DNA from: JBBDNV01 sp040877415
GTDB lineage: Bacteria; Planctomycetota; Planctomycetia; Pirellulales; PALSA-1355
Length of the DNA: 36,248 nt
Assembly: GCA_040877415.1 (NCBI GenBank)
Contig: JBBDNV010000041.1
Coordinates: 1-36,248 of the forward strand
Direction: 5' to 3'
Shown here in pieces: positions 26,633 to 34,998 of the stretch; positions within the stretch are counted from its first letter, which is position 1; each line of letters starts with the position of its first letter. The notes beneath the pieces are model-generated. The model saw nothing but the letters and a program-made list of their open reading frames with translations, was not told the DNA's origin and ran no database searches. The position numbers and the translations under genes were made by a program.

Positions 26633-27856
26633 ATGAGGTTGGTTTCGCCGGTTGCACAAGCCGTGATCCTGGTGGCGCTCGCCGCGGCGTGCGGGCATGC
26701 GCAGGATGCGATTTACCAGTCGAACGAGGCGCGCACCGGCGAGGTCGAAAAGCTCGATTTGCACGAGCAGCCCCAAGTGATCTGGAAGTTCGTGCCGGAG
26801 CCGGCCAATGGACAGACGCCGGATCTGGGCGGAGTGCTCGCGGCGGGAGGGCGCGTGTTTTTTAGCGACCGCTCGGGCCGGATCTACGCGGCGCGGGCGG
26901 AGGATGGCAGGCTCCTGTGGATGAAACAAGTCGACGAGGGAAGGTCCGAGGCGCCACTGGTGATGGGAGATATCGCCTATTTCGCCACCAGCAACCAGGT
27001 CCTGGCCCTCTCGGCGATCGATGGGAAACCTGTTTGGGAGTTCGATCTTCCGCACGGCGCGAATGAGACTTCGCCGCTGATGATCGAGAATCGGCTATTG
27101 GTTTGCGGGTACGACGGCGTCGTGCACGCGCTCGATGCTCAAGCGGGCACCGAGGAATGGACTCGCGACGTCGTCTTCGACGCGCCCCCTTCGCCGCCGG
27201 GATTTGACGGCCAGCGGGCCCGCTTGGGCGACAAGCCCGCGCGACCAAAGATCGCCGCCAGCGATGGCAAGACGCTGTTTCAACCCATCTTCGACCAGTC
27301 GCGCGTGGTGGCCCTCGATTGCCGGACGGGCGAGGATCGCTGGTCGTTCCGAACCGCCGGCTGGATCAGCGCCACTCCGGTCGTGGCCGAAAACCTGGTG
27401 TATTTTGGCAGCCAGGACAAAAAGCTCTATTGTCTCGACGCGGGCACGGGCAAGGTGGTTTGGAGTTTTAATACGGGCGGCCGCGTCTCGGCGGGGGCCG
27501 CCGTGCACGACGGCGCGGTTTACATTGGCTCGAGCGACGGGCATCTGTATCGGCTCGACGCGAAGACCGGCAAGAAAGCGTGGTCGTTCGAGTGCGATCG
27601 ATATGCCGGCGGCGGAGCTTGCCCGATTTATGATTCGCCGCTGGTGACCGACGACACCGTGTACCTGGACGGCATGGAAGGCCAGATCTACGCCTTGGCA
27701 ACCGCGGACGGCCGCTTGAGATGGAAGCTGCGGCCGACGCCGGAGGCGGAAATCGACGGCAATCTGGCCACCGACGGCCAGCGGCTTTATTTCACGACGC
27801 GCCACAACCGCAACGGCGCCGGCGAGCAAGCAGTGTTCGCTATCGGGAAGAAGTGA
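26633..27856 (+). CDS. Exported PQQ-like beta-propeller repeat protein
   Basis: A 407-residue exported protein. A signal peptide (RLVSPVAQAVILVALAAACGHA) precedes a chain of WD-like PQQ/quinoprotein repeats. Clear units are GRIYAARAEDGRLLW, QVLALSAIDGKPVWEF, GVVHALDAQAGTEEW, KLYCLDAGTGKVVWSF, HLYRLDAKTGKKAWSF and QIYALATADGRLRWKL, giving a beta-propeller. The Cys in the signal region does not form a good lipobox. No PQQ-dependent dehydrogenase active site is seen, so it is more likely a scaffold or BamB-like protein than an enzyme. ATG at 26633 follows GGAG by eight bases; that site lies inside a small ATCACT/AGTGAT hairpin (26611-26628). Confidence 0.88.
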   Translation: MRLVSPVAQAVILVALAAACGHAQDAIYQSNEARTGEVEKLDLHEQPQVIWKFVPEPANGQTPDLGGVLAAGGRVFFSDRSGRIYAARAEDGRLLWMKQVDEGRSEAPLVMGDIAYFATSNQVLALSAIDGKPVWEFDLPHGANETSPLMIENRLLVCGYDGVVHALDAQAGTEEWTRDVVFDAPPSPPGFDGQRARLGDKPARPKIAASDGKTLFQPIFDQSRVVALDCRTGEDRWSFRTAGWISATPVVAENLVYFGSQDKKLYCLDAGTGKVVWSFNTGGRVSAGAAVHDGAVYIGSSDGHLYRLDAKTGKKAWSFECDRYAGGGACPIYDSPLVTDDTVYLDGMEGQIYALATADGRLRWKLRPTPEAEIDGNLATDGQRLYFTTRHNRNGAGEQAVFAIGKK

Positions 27857-27900
27857 TCTGGCAGCGTGTTGAAAAACTCGCTATCGGGAAGAAGTGATCT
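27837..27900 (+). repeat. Direct duplication of 23 bp at the 3' end of the beta-propeller gene
   Basis: The segment ending the gene (27837-27859, including the GGGAAGAAG and the TGA stop) occurs again at 27878-27900, 41 bases downstream. The space between contains GTGTTGAAAAAC. The second copy abuts the inverted-repeat element that starts at 27900. Confidence 0.75.
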
Positions 27901-28007
27901 AGCCCCCGGCTTTGCCAGGGGAATCGTTTTTGAATGACACGCCGGGCTGCGATTGCATTCGTGCCGTTTCGCGAAGAATCCCAATCCCGCGGCAAAGCCG
28001 GGGGCTA
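27900..28007. repeat. MITE-like element with 17-bp terminal inverted repeats
   Basis: TAGCCCCCGGCTTTGCC at 27900-27916 is perfectly inverted at 27991-28007. The 108-bp unit has no coding capacity. Its right end supplies the TAG stop codon of hisG (read on the minus strand). Each end begins or finishes with TA. Confidence 0.55.
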
Positions 28008-28856
28008 AAGCCTGCAATTCGTGATTTGCATTTCCAGAATAGCCGATGCGCCGAGGGCTTCGAGCTGCTCCATGATGTCGATCACTTCGCTGCGCCGGAC
28101 CATCACGCGGACGGCGCACCAGGCGGGGTCTTCCAGGGCGCTGACGGTCGGAGAGTTGAAGCCCGGCGTGATCTTTTCGGCGGCCGATAGCTGGGCCCGG
28201 GCGACGTTGTACTCCAACAGCGAATAGCTGCGGGCAATCACCACGCCTTCCAGTCGCCGCACGACCCGGTCGGCCTGCTCGGCGTGGCGGCAGGTGGCGT
28301 TCTGCACGAGGATCGTTTGATAACGATTGATTTCGGCCAGGACGCGCAGGCGATTGGCGGCCAGCGTGCTGCCGGTTCCCACCAGGTCGACAATCGCGTC
28401 GGCCACTCCCAGCGCAATCATGATCTCCACCGAGCCCGACAGATTCACCAGATGAGCCTGGGCTTTGTGCCCGCGCAAAAAGCTTTCGGTGAGACGTGGA
28501 AAACTGGTGGCCACGCGCGCGCCGTTCAGCTCGCTCGAGTTGGCAATCCGGCTGTCCTCGGGCACGCACACGGCGAGGCTGCAATGGCCGACGCCCAGCT
28601 CCAATCGGTTGACGAGCACCGCGCCGCTTTCGGCCACCAGGTCGCCGCCGGTGATGCCCAGGTCGATGGCTCCTTCGGCGCACAGCACGGGAATGTCTTC
28701 GGTGCGCAGGAAAGTGACGTCCAGCGGCATCTCGCGGCAGCGGGCAAACAGGCTCCGCTCCTGCTGGCGGAAGTTCAGGCCCGCTTCCGTCAACAGCTCG
28801 CCGGCCACTTCGGCCAGCCGGCCTTTGCTGGGGACGCCGATCCTGAGGTTATTCAT
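28005..28856 (-). CDS. hisG: ATP phosphoribosyltransferase, long form
   Basis: HisG catalyses the first step of histidine synthesis. At 283 residues this is the long form with a C-terminal ACT-like regulatory domain for histidine feedback, so no HisZ partner is needed. Landmarks: LRIGVPSKGRLAEVAGELL at the start, EDIPVLCAEGAIDLGITGGDLV, ARVATSFPRLTESFL, and the phosphoribosyl-site segment GVADAIVDLVGTGSTLAANRL. The C-terminal domain runs from about residue 205 (GFNSPTVSALEDPAWCAVRVMV). The ATG overlaps the hisE stop as ATGA, so the two are coupled. The stop codon lies in an inverted-repeat element, so the last few residues may not be ancestral. Confidence 0.95.
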   Translation of the reverse strand: MNNLRIGVPSKGRLAEVAGELLTEAGLNFRQQERSLFARCREMPLDVTFLRTEDIPVLCAEGAIDLGITGGDLVAESGAVLVNRLELGVGHCSLAVCVPEDSRIANSSELNGARVATSFPRLTESFLRGHKAQAHLVNLSGSVEIMIALGVADAIVDLVGTGSTLAANRLRVLAEINRYQTILVQNATCRHAEQADRVVRRLEGVVIARSYSLLEYNVARAQLSAAEKITPGFNSPTVSALEDPAWCAVRVMVRRSEVIDIMEQLEALGASAILEMQITNCRL

Positions 28857-29239
28857 GAGGGAAAATCCGCGGCGGGCTTACCCTTGACGTTGCTCGACTC
28901 CACGCTCACCGGGCGGGAGGCTTTCTCATCCAGCCCGGAGGTGCCGAATCGCCGCTCCAGCTCGGCCTCCAGGTCCGAGAGCCGGATGTCGCGCTCGGCC
29001 AGCAGCACAAACAGGTGATACATGCAATCGGCGGCCTCGCGGATGGTATGATCGCGTCCGGCGTCGCCGGGTTCGCCGGCGGCGGCGACGATTTCGGCGG
29101 CTTCCTCGCGGATTTTTTCGCCGATCTTCGCCACGCCGCCGGCAAACAGCGTCGTGGTGTACGATTTTTGGGGCCGATTGGCTTTGCGGTCCTCGATCAC
29201 CGCCATCAGCCGGGCGAAAATGGAACTGGGGTCGCTCAA
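28853..29239 (-). CDS. hisE: Phosphoribosyl-ATP pyrophosphohydrolase
   Basis: HisE hydrolyses phosphoribosyl-ATP to phosphoribosyl-AMP, the second step of histidine synthesis. The 128-residue protein has the all-alpha NTP pyrophosphatase pattern: RKANRPQKSYTTTLFAGG, GEKIREEAAEIVAAA with the Mg-binding glutamates, and EAADCMYHLFVLLAERDI. It is not fused to HisI. TTG at 29239 is chosen because AAGGAGA lies about five bases upstream and the protein then begins just before the conserved helix. A longer in-frame reading would run into an intergenic repeat. It is upstream of, and overlaps, hisG. Confidence 0.93.
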   Translation of the reverse strand: MSDPSSIFARLMAVIEDRKANRPQKSYTTTLFAGGVAKIGEKIREEAAEIVAAAGEPGDAGRDHTIREAADCMYHLFVLLAERDIRLSDLEAELERRFGTSGLDEKASRPVSVESSNVKGKPAADFPS

Positions 29240-29338
29240 CGGAATCTCCTTACGGGCAGGGCGCGCGCGTGGGCTACGATTTCCGGCATCGTAGAGCCGG
29301 AGGCCTATTGTGGCAACTGGCAGGGGAAACCGGGGAAA

Positions 29339-29430
29339 TGAACCGCGGGGGGCGCAGAGGTGCGCAGAGAAGAATACCGAGAGGTTTTGAAGGCAAGATC
29401 TCTGCGTTCCTCGGCGAACTCTGCGGTTCA
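29339..29430. repeat. Dispersed intergenic repeat of the GCGCAGAG type
   Basis: TGAACCGC (29339-29346) is inverted as GCGGTTCA (29423-29430). Inside, GCGCAGAG-type words on the left face CTCTGCG words on the right, so most of the 92 bases can fold back. Similar AACCGC...CGCAGAG elements are known as dispersed repeats in many soil and aquatic bacteria. It sits between the divergent hisE and miaA genes. Confidence 0.6.
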
Positions 29431-29502
29431 ATATGGATTTCTGCGGCTTAGGAATGACGAAGAGCCGTCGCTGACGCGTCGAGTTGGTAGGGCTGGGCTT
29501 TG

Positions 29503-30468
29503 ATGACAGGCTATGAAATAACGTCCGGCGACTGCTGGTTCTTGACGGGGCCGACGGCCAGCGGCAAGACGACCGTAGCGATCGAGCTGGCGCGCTTGCT
29601 CGGCGCCGAAATCATTTCGCTCGACTCGATGGCCCTCTATCGCGGCATGGACATCGGCACGGCCAAGCCGACGGAAGTCGAGCGAGCCGGCATCGTGCAT
29701 CATTTGATCGACGTCATCGAACCGAACGAGAAGTACAGCGTCGCCCAGTACGTCCTGGCGGCGGACGAGACGGTTCGGCAGATCGAGGCGCGCGGGGCGA
29801 CGCCGCTTTTTGTCGGCGGCACGCCGCTGTATTTGAAGGCGCTACTGCGCGGCATTTTTCGTGGCCCGCCGGCCGATTGGCAATTGCGGCGCCGGCTGCA
29901 AGCGGTGGCCGAAAACGAGGGGCATGAAGGCCTGCACGCTCGCCTGGCCGCCGTCGATCCGCTGTCGGCCCGCCGGCTGCACCCGCGCGACACGCGGCGC
30001 GTGATTCGCGCGCTGGAAGTTTTCGAAAAGACCGGCCAGAGCATCAGCGAATTGCAAAAACAATTCGACCGCGCCCGGCCGGCCGACGAGTGCCGAGTCT
30101 TTGTGCTTGATTGGCCGCGCGAAGAGCTGGGACAAAGGATCGACCGGCGCGTCGACGCCATGTTTCGAAAGGGCCTGGTCGACGAAGTCCGCCGGCTGCT
30201 TGCGAGCCCAACGCCGCCCGGCCGCACGGCTTCGCAAACGATCGGCTATCGCGAAGTGATCGAGCATCTGCGCGGCGCGCGCGAATTTTCGGAAACCGTC
30301 GAGCTGGTCAAGCTCCGCACGCGCCAGTTTGCCAAACGACAGATGACCTGGTTCCGCAGCCTGAGCGAATGCCGGTTCATCAAGATGTCGGACGCTCGCG
30401 GCGCCTGCGACGTTGCCGGACAGATTGCCCGCGAGGGCGCGGCTGGACGGTCCGGACTCGGCGACTGA
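29503..30468 (+). CDS. miaA: tRNA dimethylallyltransferase
   Basis: MiaA adds a dimethylallyl group to A37 of tRNAs that read codons starting with U. The 321-residue protein has the P-loop GPTASGKTT near residue 17, EIISLDSMALYRGMDIGTAKP, HHLIDVIEPNEKYSVAQYV, LFVGGTPLYLKALLRG and the C-terminal TIGYREVIEHL and KLRTRQFAKRQMTWFR. All are diagnostic. ATG at 29503 is used; a TTG one codon earlier is possible. No strong ribosome site is visible. The last 40 residues are variable. Confidence 0.95.
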   Translation: MTGYEITSGDCWFLTGPTASGKTTVAIELARLLGAEIISLDSMALYRGMDIGTAKPTEVERAGIVHHLIDVIEPNEKYSVAQYVLAADETVRQIEARGATPLFVGGTPLYLKALLRGIFRGPPADWQLRRRLQAVAENEGHEGLHARLAAVDPLSARRLHPRDTRRVIRALEVFEKTGQSISELQKQFDRARPADECRVFVLDWPREELGQRIDRRVDAMFRKGLVDEVRRLLASPTPPGRTASQTIGYREVIEHLRGAREFSETVELVKLRTRQFAKRQMTWFRSLSECRFIKMSDARGACDVAGQIAREGAAGRSGLGD

Positions 30469-30497
30469 ACAAATTCCGTGATCAGCGCGCGTGCGGC

Positions 30498-30525
30498 TTG
30501 ACAAGGGGGCCGGGCGTTGTAATAT
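30498..30525 (+). promoter_or_regulatory. Strong sigma-70-type promoter of the XRE regulator
   Basis: TTGACA (30498-30503) and TAATAT (30520-30525) are 16 bases apart. The -10 overlaps an inverted repeat GTTGT (30516-30520) and ACAAC (30529-30533), which is a plausible operator for the downstream HTH protein. The leader to the ATG is about 70 bases. Confidence 0.65.
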
Positions 30526-30602
30526 ATAACAACGGCCTGCGGCACGAAAGCCGATTGACAACCAGGTGCCGGAGCCACGATGAGGCGAGAGTGAGGCCAA
30601 AC

Positions 30603-30959
30603 ATGCAACGACGCAGACTCAATAGAAACGAAACGGCGTCGGATTCGCAAAAGGATCGCGATCGCGCGGTACGTGCAAAATTTGCGGACAAGCCGTCGCT
30701 CTCGGAGCTGCGGGCAAGTGGAGAATTCGATGCCCCCATCAAGCAAGGGGAGTATCTCGCGATGATGCAGTTTGCAGCGGACCTGAAGCGGTTGCGCGAA
30801 CGACAAAACCTGAGCCTGGCGGACGTCGCGGACCGAAGTGGAATCGACAAATCGGCGATCAGCCGACTTGAAAACGGGCTCGCCGAGAATCCCACAATCG
30901 CTACGCTTGAACGCCTCGCCCGGGGAATCGGAAAACGAATCAGAATCAAGCTGGAGTGA
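30603..30959 (+). CDS. Small XRE-family HTH regulator (antitoxin-like)
   Basis: A 118-residue protein. The first 55 residues are polar and basic with KPSLSELRASGEFDAPIKQG. A Cro/C1-type helix-turn-helix follows (about 57-112): DLKRLRERQNLSLADVADRS, GIDKSAISRLENG, PTIATLERLARGIGKRI. The short C-terminus ending IRIKLE resembles HigA-type antitoxins and their orphan relatives. No HigB/RelE-like toxin is visible on either side, so it may be an orphan autoregulator. ATG at 30603 is preferred; GTG at 30591 would add four residues. The strong promoter with an inverted repeat over the -10 is consistent with self-repression. Confidence 0.83.
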   Translation: MQRRRLNRNETASDSQKDRDRAVRAKFADKPSLSELRASGEFDAPIKQGEYLAMMQFAADLKRLRERQNLSLADVADRSGIDKSAISRLENGLAENPTIATLERLARGIGKRIRIKLE

Positions 30960-31172
30960 TCGCCCAGTGGAGTGAATCGCCGCGCGAATGCCGTCTTGCC
31001 CGGATTGCGGTCCTTCGGCCAATGAGTCTGAATCCTAAACGTCCTGCCTGTAGTGCTTGTCGCTTGGAACGCCTCACGATCGCCTTTCCCCAGCGGCAGT
31101 GTGTAGAGTAAGATGGTCGGCTTGTCTGAGTAAGCCCACGGCAAACTGGCTGGCCGACGAGGAGATACGGCG

Positions 31173-32960
31173 TTGTTGCGGACTCATACCTGCGGCGAAT
31201 TGAACACCGGGCACATCGGCCAGCCGGTGACCCTGTGCGGCTGGGTCGACAGCTATCGCGATCACGGCGGGGCGATTTTTATCGACCTGCGCGACCGCTA
31301 CGGCAAGACGCAAATCGTTTTTGGACCCGAGTGCGGGGACCAGACGCGCGATCTGGCCCGCTCGCTGCGCAGCGAGTTCGTCATTTCGGTCAACGGCGAG
31401 GTGGCGCATCGGCCCGAGGGGACGGTCAATGCGAAACTGGCCACGGGCGAAATCGAGCTGCGGCCCTCGAAGCTTGTGATTCTCAACAAGAGCCTGACGC
31501 CGCCGTTTCAACCGGGCGGCATGGAGCTGCCGAACGAAGACCTGAGGCTCAAGTACCGCTATCTCGATCTGCGCCGGCCCGACATGCAGGAAACGATGCT
31601 GCTGCGGCACCAGATTACGCTCGGCATGCGCAAATATTGCGACGAGCATGGATTCATCGACGTCGAAACGCCCATCTTGGGGCGCAGCACGCCCGAGGGG
31701 GCCCGCGACTATCTGGTTCCCAGCCGAGTGCATCACGGCTGTTTCTACGCCCTGCCACAATCGCCGCAGCTCTACAAGCAGATTCTGATGATCGCCGGCT
31801 ACGATCGCTACGTGCAGGTGGCCCGCTGTTTTCGCGATGAAGATCTCCGCGCCGACCGCCAGCCGGAATTCACGCAGCTCGACCTGGAAATGTCGTTCGT
31901 GGAAAGCGACGACGTGATTCGTCTGATCGACGGGCTGGTGGCCCGCCTGGCCGGGGAACTTTTGGGGCTGGAAGTGAAGCTGCCGCTAGAGCGCATGACG
32001 TACGACGAGGCGATGCAGCGGTTCGGGCACGACTCGCCCGACTTGCGGTTTGGGATGGAGCTGGTGGATTTGACCGACCTTGCCCGCCAGAGCGAATTCC
32101 GCGTCTTTCGCGCGGCGGCCGAAGCCGGCGGCCGCGTGCGGGGCATCAACGCCAAGGGGGGCGCTGGGCGCTACTCGCGCAAGGGCATCGACGAATTGAC
32201 CAACTTCGTGGTGCAGGATTTCGGCGCCAAGGGTCTGGCCTGGTTCAAAGTCGAGGAAGGCGGCACGCTGGCCTCGCCGATCGCGAAGAATTTTGACGCG
32301 GCTTTGCTCGGCAGGATCGCCGAACGCATGGCGGCCGAGCCGGGCGACTTTCTGGTGTTCGTGGCCGACCAGTTCGAAGTCACGTGCAAGGCCCTTTACG
32401 GGCTGCGCCGCCGGTTCGGCCAGGAATTGAAGGCGTACGATCCGGCGGCTAAGCATTTTTCCTGGGTCGTCGAGTTCCCGATGTTCGCGCGCGACCTAGA
32501 AACGGGCGGCTGGACGGCCATGCACCATCCGTTTACGGCGCCGCGACCGCAAGACCTGGCGCTGTTGGCAAGCGATCCGGGCAGGTGCCGCGCGCAAGCC
32601 TACGACCTGGTGATCAACGGGTTGGAGGCGGCCGGCGGCACGATCCGGATTCACGACCCGATCGTGCAGCAACAAGTTTTTCGACTGTTGGGAATCTCGG
32701 ACGAACAGGCGCGCGAGCGATTCGGTTTTCTGCTCGACGCGTTGGCTTACGGCGCGCCGCCGCACGGCGGAATTGCCCTGGGGCTGGATCGCTGGGTGAT
32801 GATATTTGGTGGGCTCGACAACATCCGCGATTGCATCGCGTTTCCCAAAACGCAAAGGGCCACCGACCTGATGACCGAAGCCCCGGGACGGGTCGATGCC
32901 AAGCAGTTGCGCGAGCTGGGCATCCAAATTCGCGATCCCGACGCAGCTAGCAGGCGTTGA
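31173..32960 (+). CDS. aspS: Aspartyl-tRNA synthetase, bacterial type
   Basis: A 595-residue class II synthetase. The N-terminal anticodon-binding OB domain contains LCGWVDSYRDHGGAIFIDLRD; motif 2 is RCFRDEDLRADRQPEFTQLD; motif 3 is GIALGLDRWVMI. The bacterial GAD insertion occupies about residues 280-420. The PQSPQLYKQ and RYLDLRRP segments are typical. TTG at 31173 follows GAGGAG by about nine bases; a second TTG follows immediately. His31 and Gly83 match residues that I recall as marking non-discriminating AspRS (acting on tRNA-Asp and tRNA-Asn) in Pseudomonas; this is a hint only. It stands alone as a single transcription unit. Confidence 0.96.
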   Translation: MLRTHTCGELNTGHIGQPVTLCGWVDSYRDHGGAIFIDLRDRYGKTQIVFGPECGDQTRDLARSLRSEFVISVNGEVAHRPEGTVNAKLATGEIELRPSKLVILNKSLTPPFQPGGMELPNEDLRLKYRYLDLRRPDMQETMLLRHQITLGMRKYCDEHGFIDVETPILGRSTPEGARDYLVPSRVHHGCFYALPQSPQLYKQILMIAGYDRYVQVARCFRDEDLRADRQPEFTQLDLEMSFVESDDVIRLIDGLVARLAGELLGLEVKLPLERMTYDEAMQRFGHDSPDLRFGMELVDLTDLARQSEFRVFRAAAEAGGRVRGINAKGGAGRYSRKGIDELTNFVVQDFGAKGLAWFKVEEGGTLASPIAKNFDAALLGRIAERMAAEPGDFLVFVADQFEVTCKALYGLRRRFGQELKAYDPAAKHFSWVVEFPMFARDLETGGWTAMHHPFTAPRPQDLALLASDPGRCRAQAYDLVINGLEAAGGTIRIHDPIVQQQVFRLLGISDEQARERFGFLLDALAYGAPPHGGIALGLDRWVMIFGGLDNIRDCIAFPKTQRATDLMTEAPGRVDAKQLRELGIQIRDPDAASRR

Positions 32961-33025
32961 CCTCGCCGCGATAGCCGGGGAAAATGGGCCGCTTGAAGCC
33001 CACGCTGGCCCCACTTGAACAACGC

Positions 33026-33913
33026 ATGGAAAACACGACGCCGCGGGAACGAGCCTTGCCCATGTCCGGCCACGCTGGAACGTGTCCCGTTTTCGCCTGC
33101 ATTCTCTTCGCGATGGTCATTGGGACGTCGGGCTGCAGCCAACGTGTCTCGCCCGAAGAGCGCGACGCCGCGCGTGCGGGCATTGAGGCCGATTCGGCGC
33201 CGCCGGGGCCCGAGGCGGCCCGAGGGTCCGACGAATCCGAAACGTCGGCCGATTCGGGGGTGAAGTTGGCGTCGGCCCAAAGCCGCATCCGCGTGCCGCG
33301 CGATGAGGCCGAACAGGCCGGCGAAGAGAAGCCGGATGGGGCGCCCGACGAGCGGCTGAAACCGCCGGCGGAGCTTCCGGCGGCCGAAGCGCCGCTGCCG
33401 TTGGACAACGTCGACGCGGCCGACCTGACGATGCCGAAAGTGAATCTCACCGAGCACCATGCGGCCATGTGCCTGGTGGGCGTCGGCGACGCGTTTCCCG
33501 ATTTGCAGCTATCGGACCTGGTTGGTCAAAAGCACACGCTTTCGCAGCTATTTGGAGACAAACTGACGCTGGTGGTGTTCTGGAACGGCTCGGAGCCGAC
33601 CGCTTTGGAAGAGCTGGCCGATTTGGCCCGCTACCACCAGCCGCGTTTTGCCGACCGCGGTCTGGCGATCGTGGCCATCAACACGGGCGACCAGGCGCAA
33701 CTGGCCGGCGAGCTGGCCAAACAGGCCGGCGCGGCGTTTACGATTCTGAGCGATGCCGACGGCTCGGCGCTCAAACAAGTGGCCACCGCAAAGGTGCCGC
33801 GCAGCTACTTGCTCGATCCGACGGGCGGGATCCTGTGGTTCGATCTGGAATACTCACCCAGCACGCGCCGCGACATGGTGCAGGCGATTCGGTACTGGCT
33901 TGCGCAGCAATGA
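33026..33913 (+). CDS. Lipoprotein with redoxin/TlpA-like fold lacking the CxxC motif
   Basis: A 295-residue protein. A basic start (PRER) precedes a hydrophobic stretch and lipobox GTSGC with Cys37, so it is probably a lipoprotein. Residues 40-150 are a low-complexity acidic and Pro/Ala/Glu-rich linker. The C-terminal 140 residues form a thioredoxin-like fold: VGDAFPDLQLSDLVGQKHTL, LTLVVFWNGSEPTALEELADL, RGLAIVAINTGDQ, VPRSYLLDPTGGILW. The usual WCxxC after the first strand is replaced by GSEPT, so classical thiol chemistry is not possible. The cis-Pro (KVPRSY) is kept. Start at 33026 versus 33062 is not certain; both keep the lipobox. Confidence 0.8.
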   Translation: MENTTPRERALPMSGHAGTCPVFACILFAMVIGTSGCSQRVSPEERDAARAGIEADSAPPGPEAARGSDESETSADSGVKLASAQSRIRVPRDEAEQAGEEKPDGAPDERLKPPAELPAAEAPLPLDNVDAADLTMPKVNLTEHHAAMCLVGVGDAFPDLQLSDLVGQKHTLSQLFGDKLTLVVFWNGSEPTALEELADLARYHQPRFADRGLAIVAINTGDQAQLAGELAKQAGAAFTILSDADGSALKQVATAKVPRSYLLDPTGGILWFDLEYSPSTRRDMVQAIRYWLAQQ

Positions 33914-34155
33914 GTGGCTAGCTAGCTAGGGGTTCGGCGACGCGTTCCAGAGAGCCGCGAGCGCGGGCGCGAGCGGCGCATTCTAACTCGCCAACATCGA
34001 GCCGCGACATGGCTGTTTTTCCCGTGAATTTCGCAATCTTATCGCACCCGGGCGGCTGAGCGGGGGCTTGTAAGCTAGGCTTCCAATACCCTCTCTTAGA
34101 GTCGGGCCCGCCGGCCCGGGGTTGCGTTTTCAGGTCCTCATACAAAGGTGTGTCG
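33914..34155. other. Leader region of the first secreted paralogue
   Basis: No gene is seen. A short GC-rich hairpin (CGGGCC 34103-34108 with GGCCCG 34113-34118) lies about 40 bases before the ATG at 34156. The region includes the promoter, which I cannot place confidently. Confidence 0.3.
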
Positions 34156-34986
34156 ATGCGAAATCGTTATTTCTTGGCACTGGCTGTTGCGCTCGTGGTT
34201 GGTTTGGTGGTTCAAGATGCGCAAGCACGACCGGGCGGAAAAGGTCCGGGGCGGCCGGGCGGCGGCGCTCGTCCGGGCGGACTGCGTTCGGGCCCAATTC
34301 GTCCGGGCGGCCAGATCGGCCAGCAAGGCTTCGGCAATCTTGGCGGCAAGCTCCAGCCGCTGGGTGGCGGCAACGTCGCCGGCAATCTCAAAAACGGCAA
34401 TTTCCAAAACAAGGTCTCGCAACTGAAGACCAACTTCACGTCGGCCAATCAGCCGTTTACGCCGGCCTGGTACGCCGATCATCCGAGAGCCTGGCAGTAC
34501 ACGCACCCGCACGCCGACGCCTGGGCCGTGGCCACGTTCGGCGCCGCGGCGACCTGGCTGGGCCTGACGGCCGCCAGCGGCGGCACGGTGTACACGGCCG
34601 AGACCGAAGGCGATCAGGCGCAGGACGACGAGAACGCGGTCGACACGAGCGCCGGCGACTTTCTGCCGCTGGGCGTGTTTGCCTTGGCGCCGAAAAGCGA
34701 AAAGGACGCCAGTGCGCTCGTGCAACTGGCCGTCAACAAGCAAGGTGAACTGCGCGGCAATTACTACGATGTGGTGACTGGAAAAGATCAGGCCGTGGCC
34801 GGCAAGCTCGACAAGCAAACACAGCGGGCGACGTTCAAAGTGTTTTCCGGCGGAAGCGTCTCGTTCGAGACGACGCTGGCGAGCCTGACGCAGTCGACCG
34901 GGTCGGTGAAGCTGGTGTTCGACAACGGCCCGAGCCGGCAATGGACCCTGGCCCGATTCGACAGTCCCGCACAACAAACGAAGTAG
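34156..34986 (+). CDS. Secreted Gly/Pro-rich protein with unrecognised C-terminal domain, paralogue 1
   Basis: A 276-residue exported protein of no family I can name. Residues 1-25 are a signal peptide ending QAR. Residues 26-75 are Gly/Pro/Arg-rich with repeated RPGG words. A conserved short hydrophobic motif, WAVATFGAAATWLG (123-136), follows YTHPHADA. After an acidic linker, residues 169-268 form a domain starting FLPLGVFALAPK and ending RQWTLARFD. It shares this domain and the hydrophobic motif with the next gene, while the N-terminal regions differ. ATG at 34156 is preferred (AAAGG seven bases upstream). I recall similar planctomycete proteins carrying names such as mu-protocadherin-like, to which I give no weight. 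Confidence 0.82.
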   Translation: MRNRYFLALAVALVVGLVVQDAQARPGGKGPGRPGGGARPGGLRSGPIRPGGQIGQQGFGNLGGKLQPLGGGNVAGNLKNGNFQNKVSQLKTNFTSANQPFTPAWYADHPRAWQYTHPHADAWAVATFGAAATWLGLTAASGGTVYTAETEGDQAQDDENAVDTSAGDFLPLGVFALAPKSEKDASALVQLAVNKQGELRGNYYDVVTGKDQAVAGKLDKQTQRATFKVFSGGSVSFETTLASLTQSTGSVKLVFDNGPSRQWTLARFDSPAQQTK

Positions 34987-34998
34987 CCGCGTGCGCTT

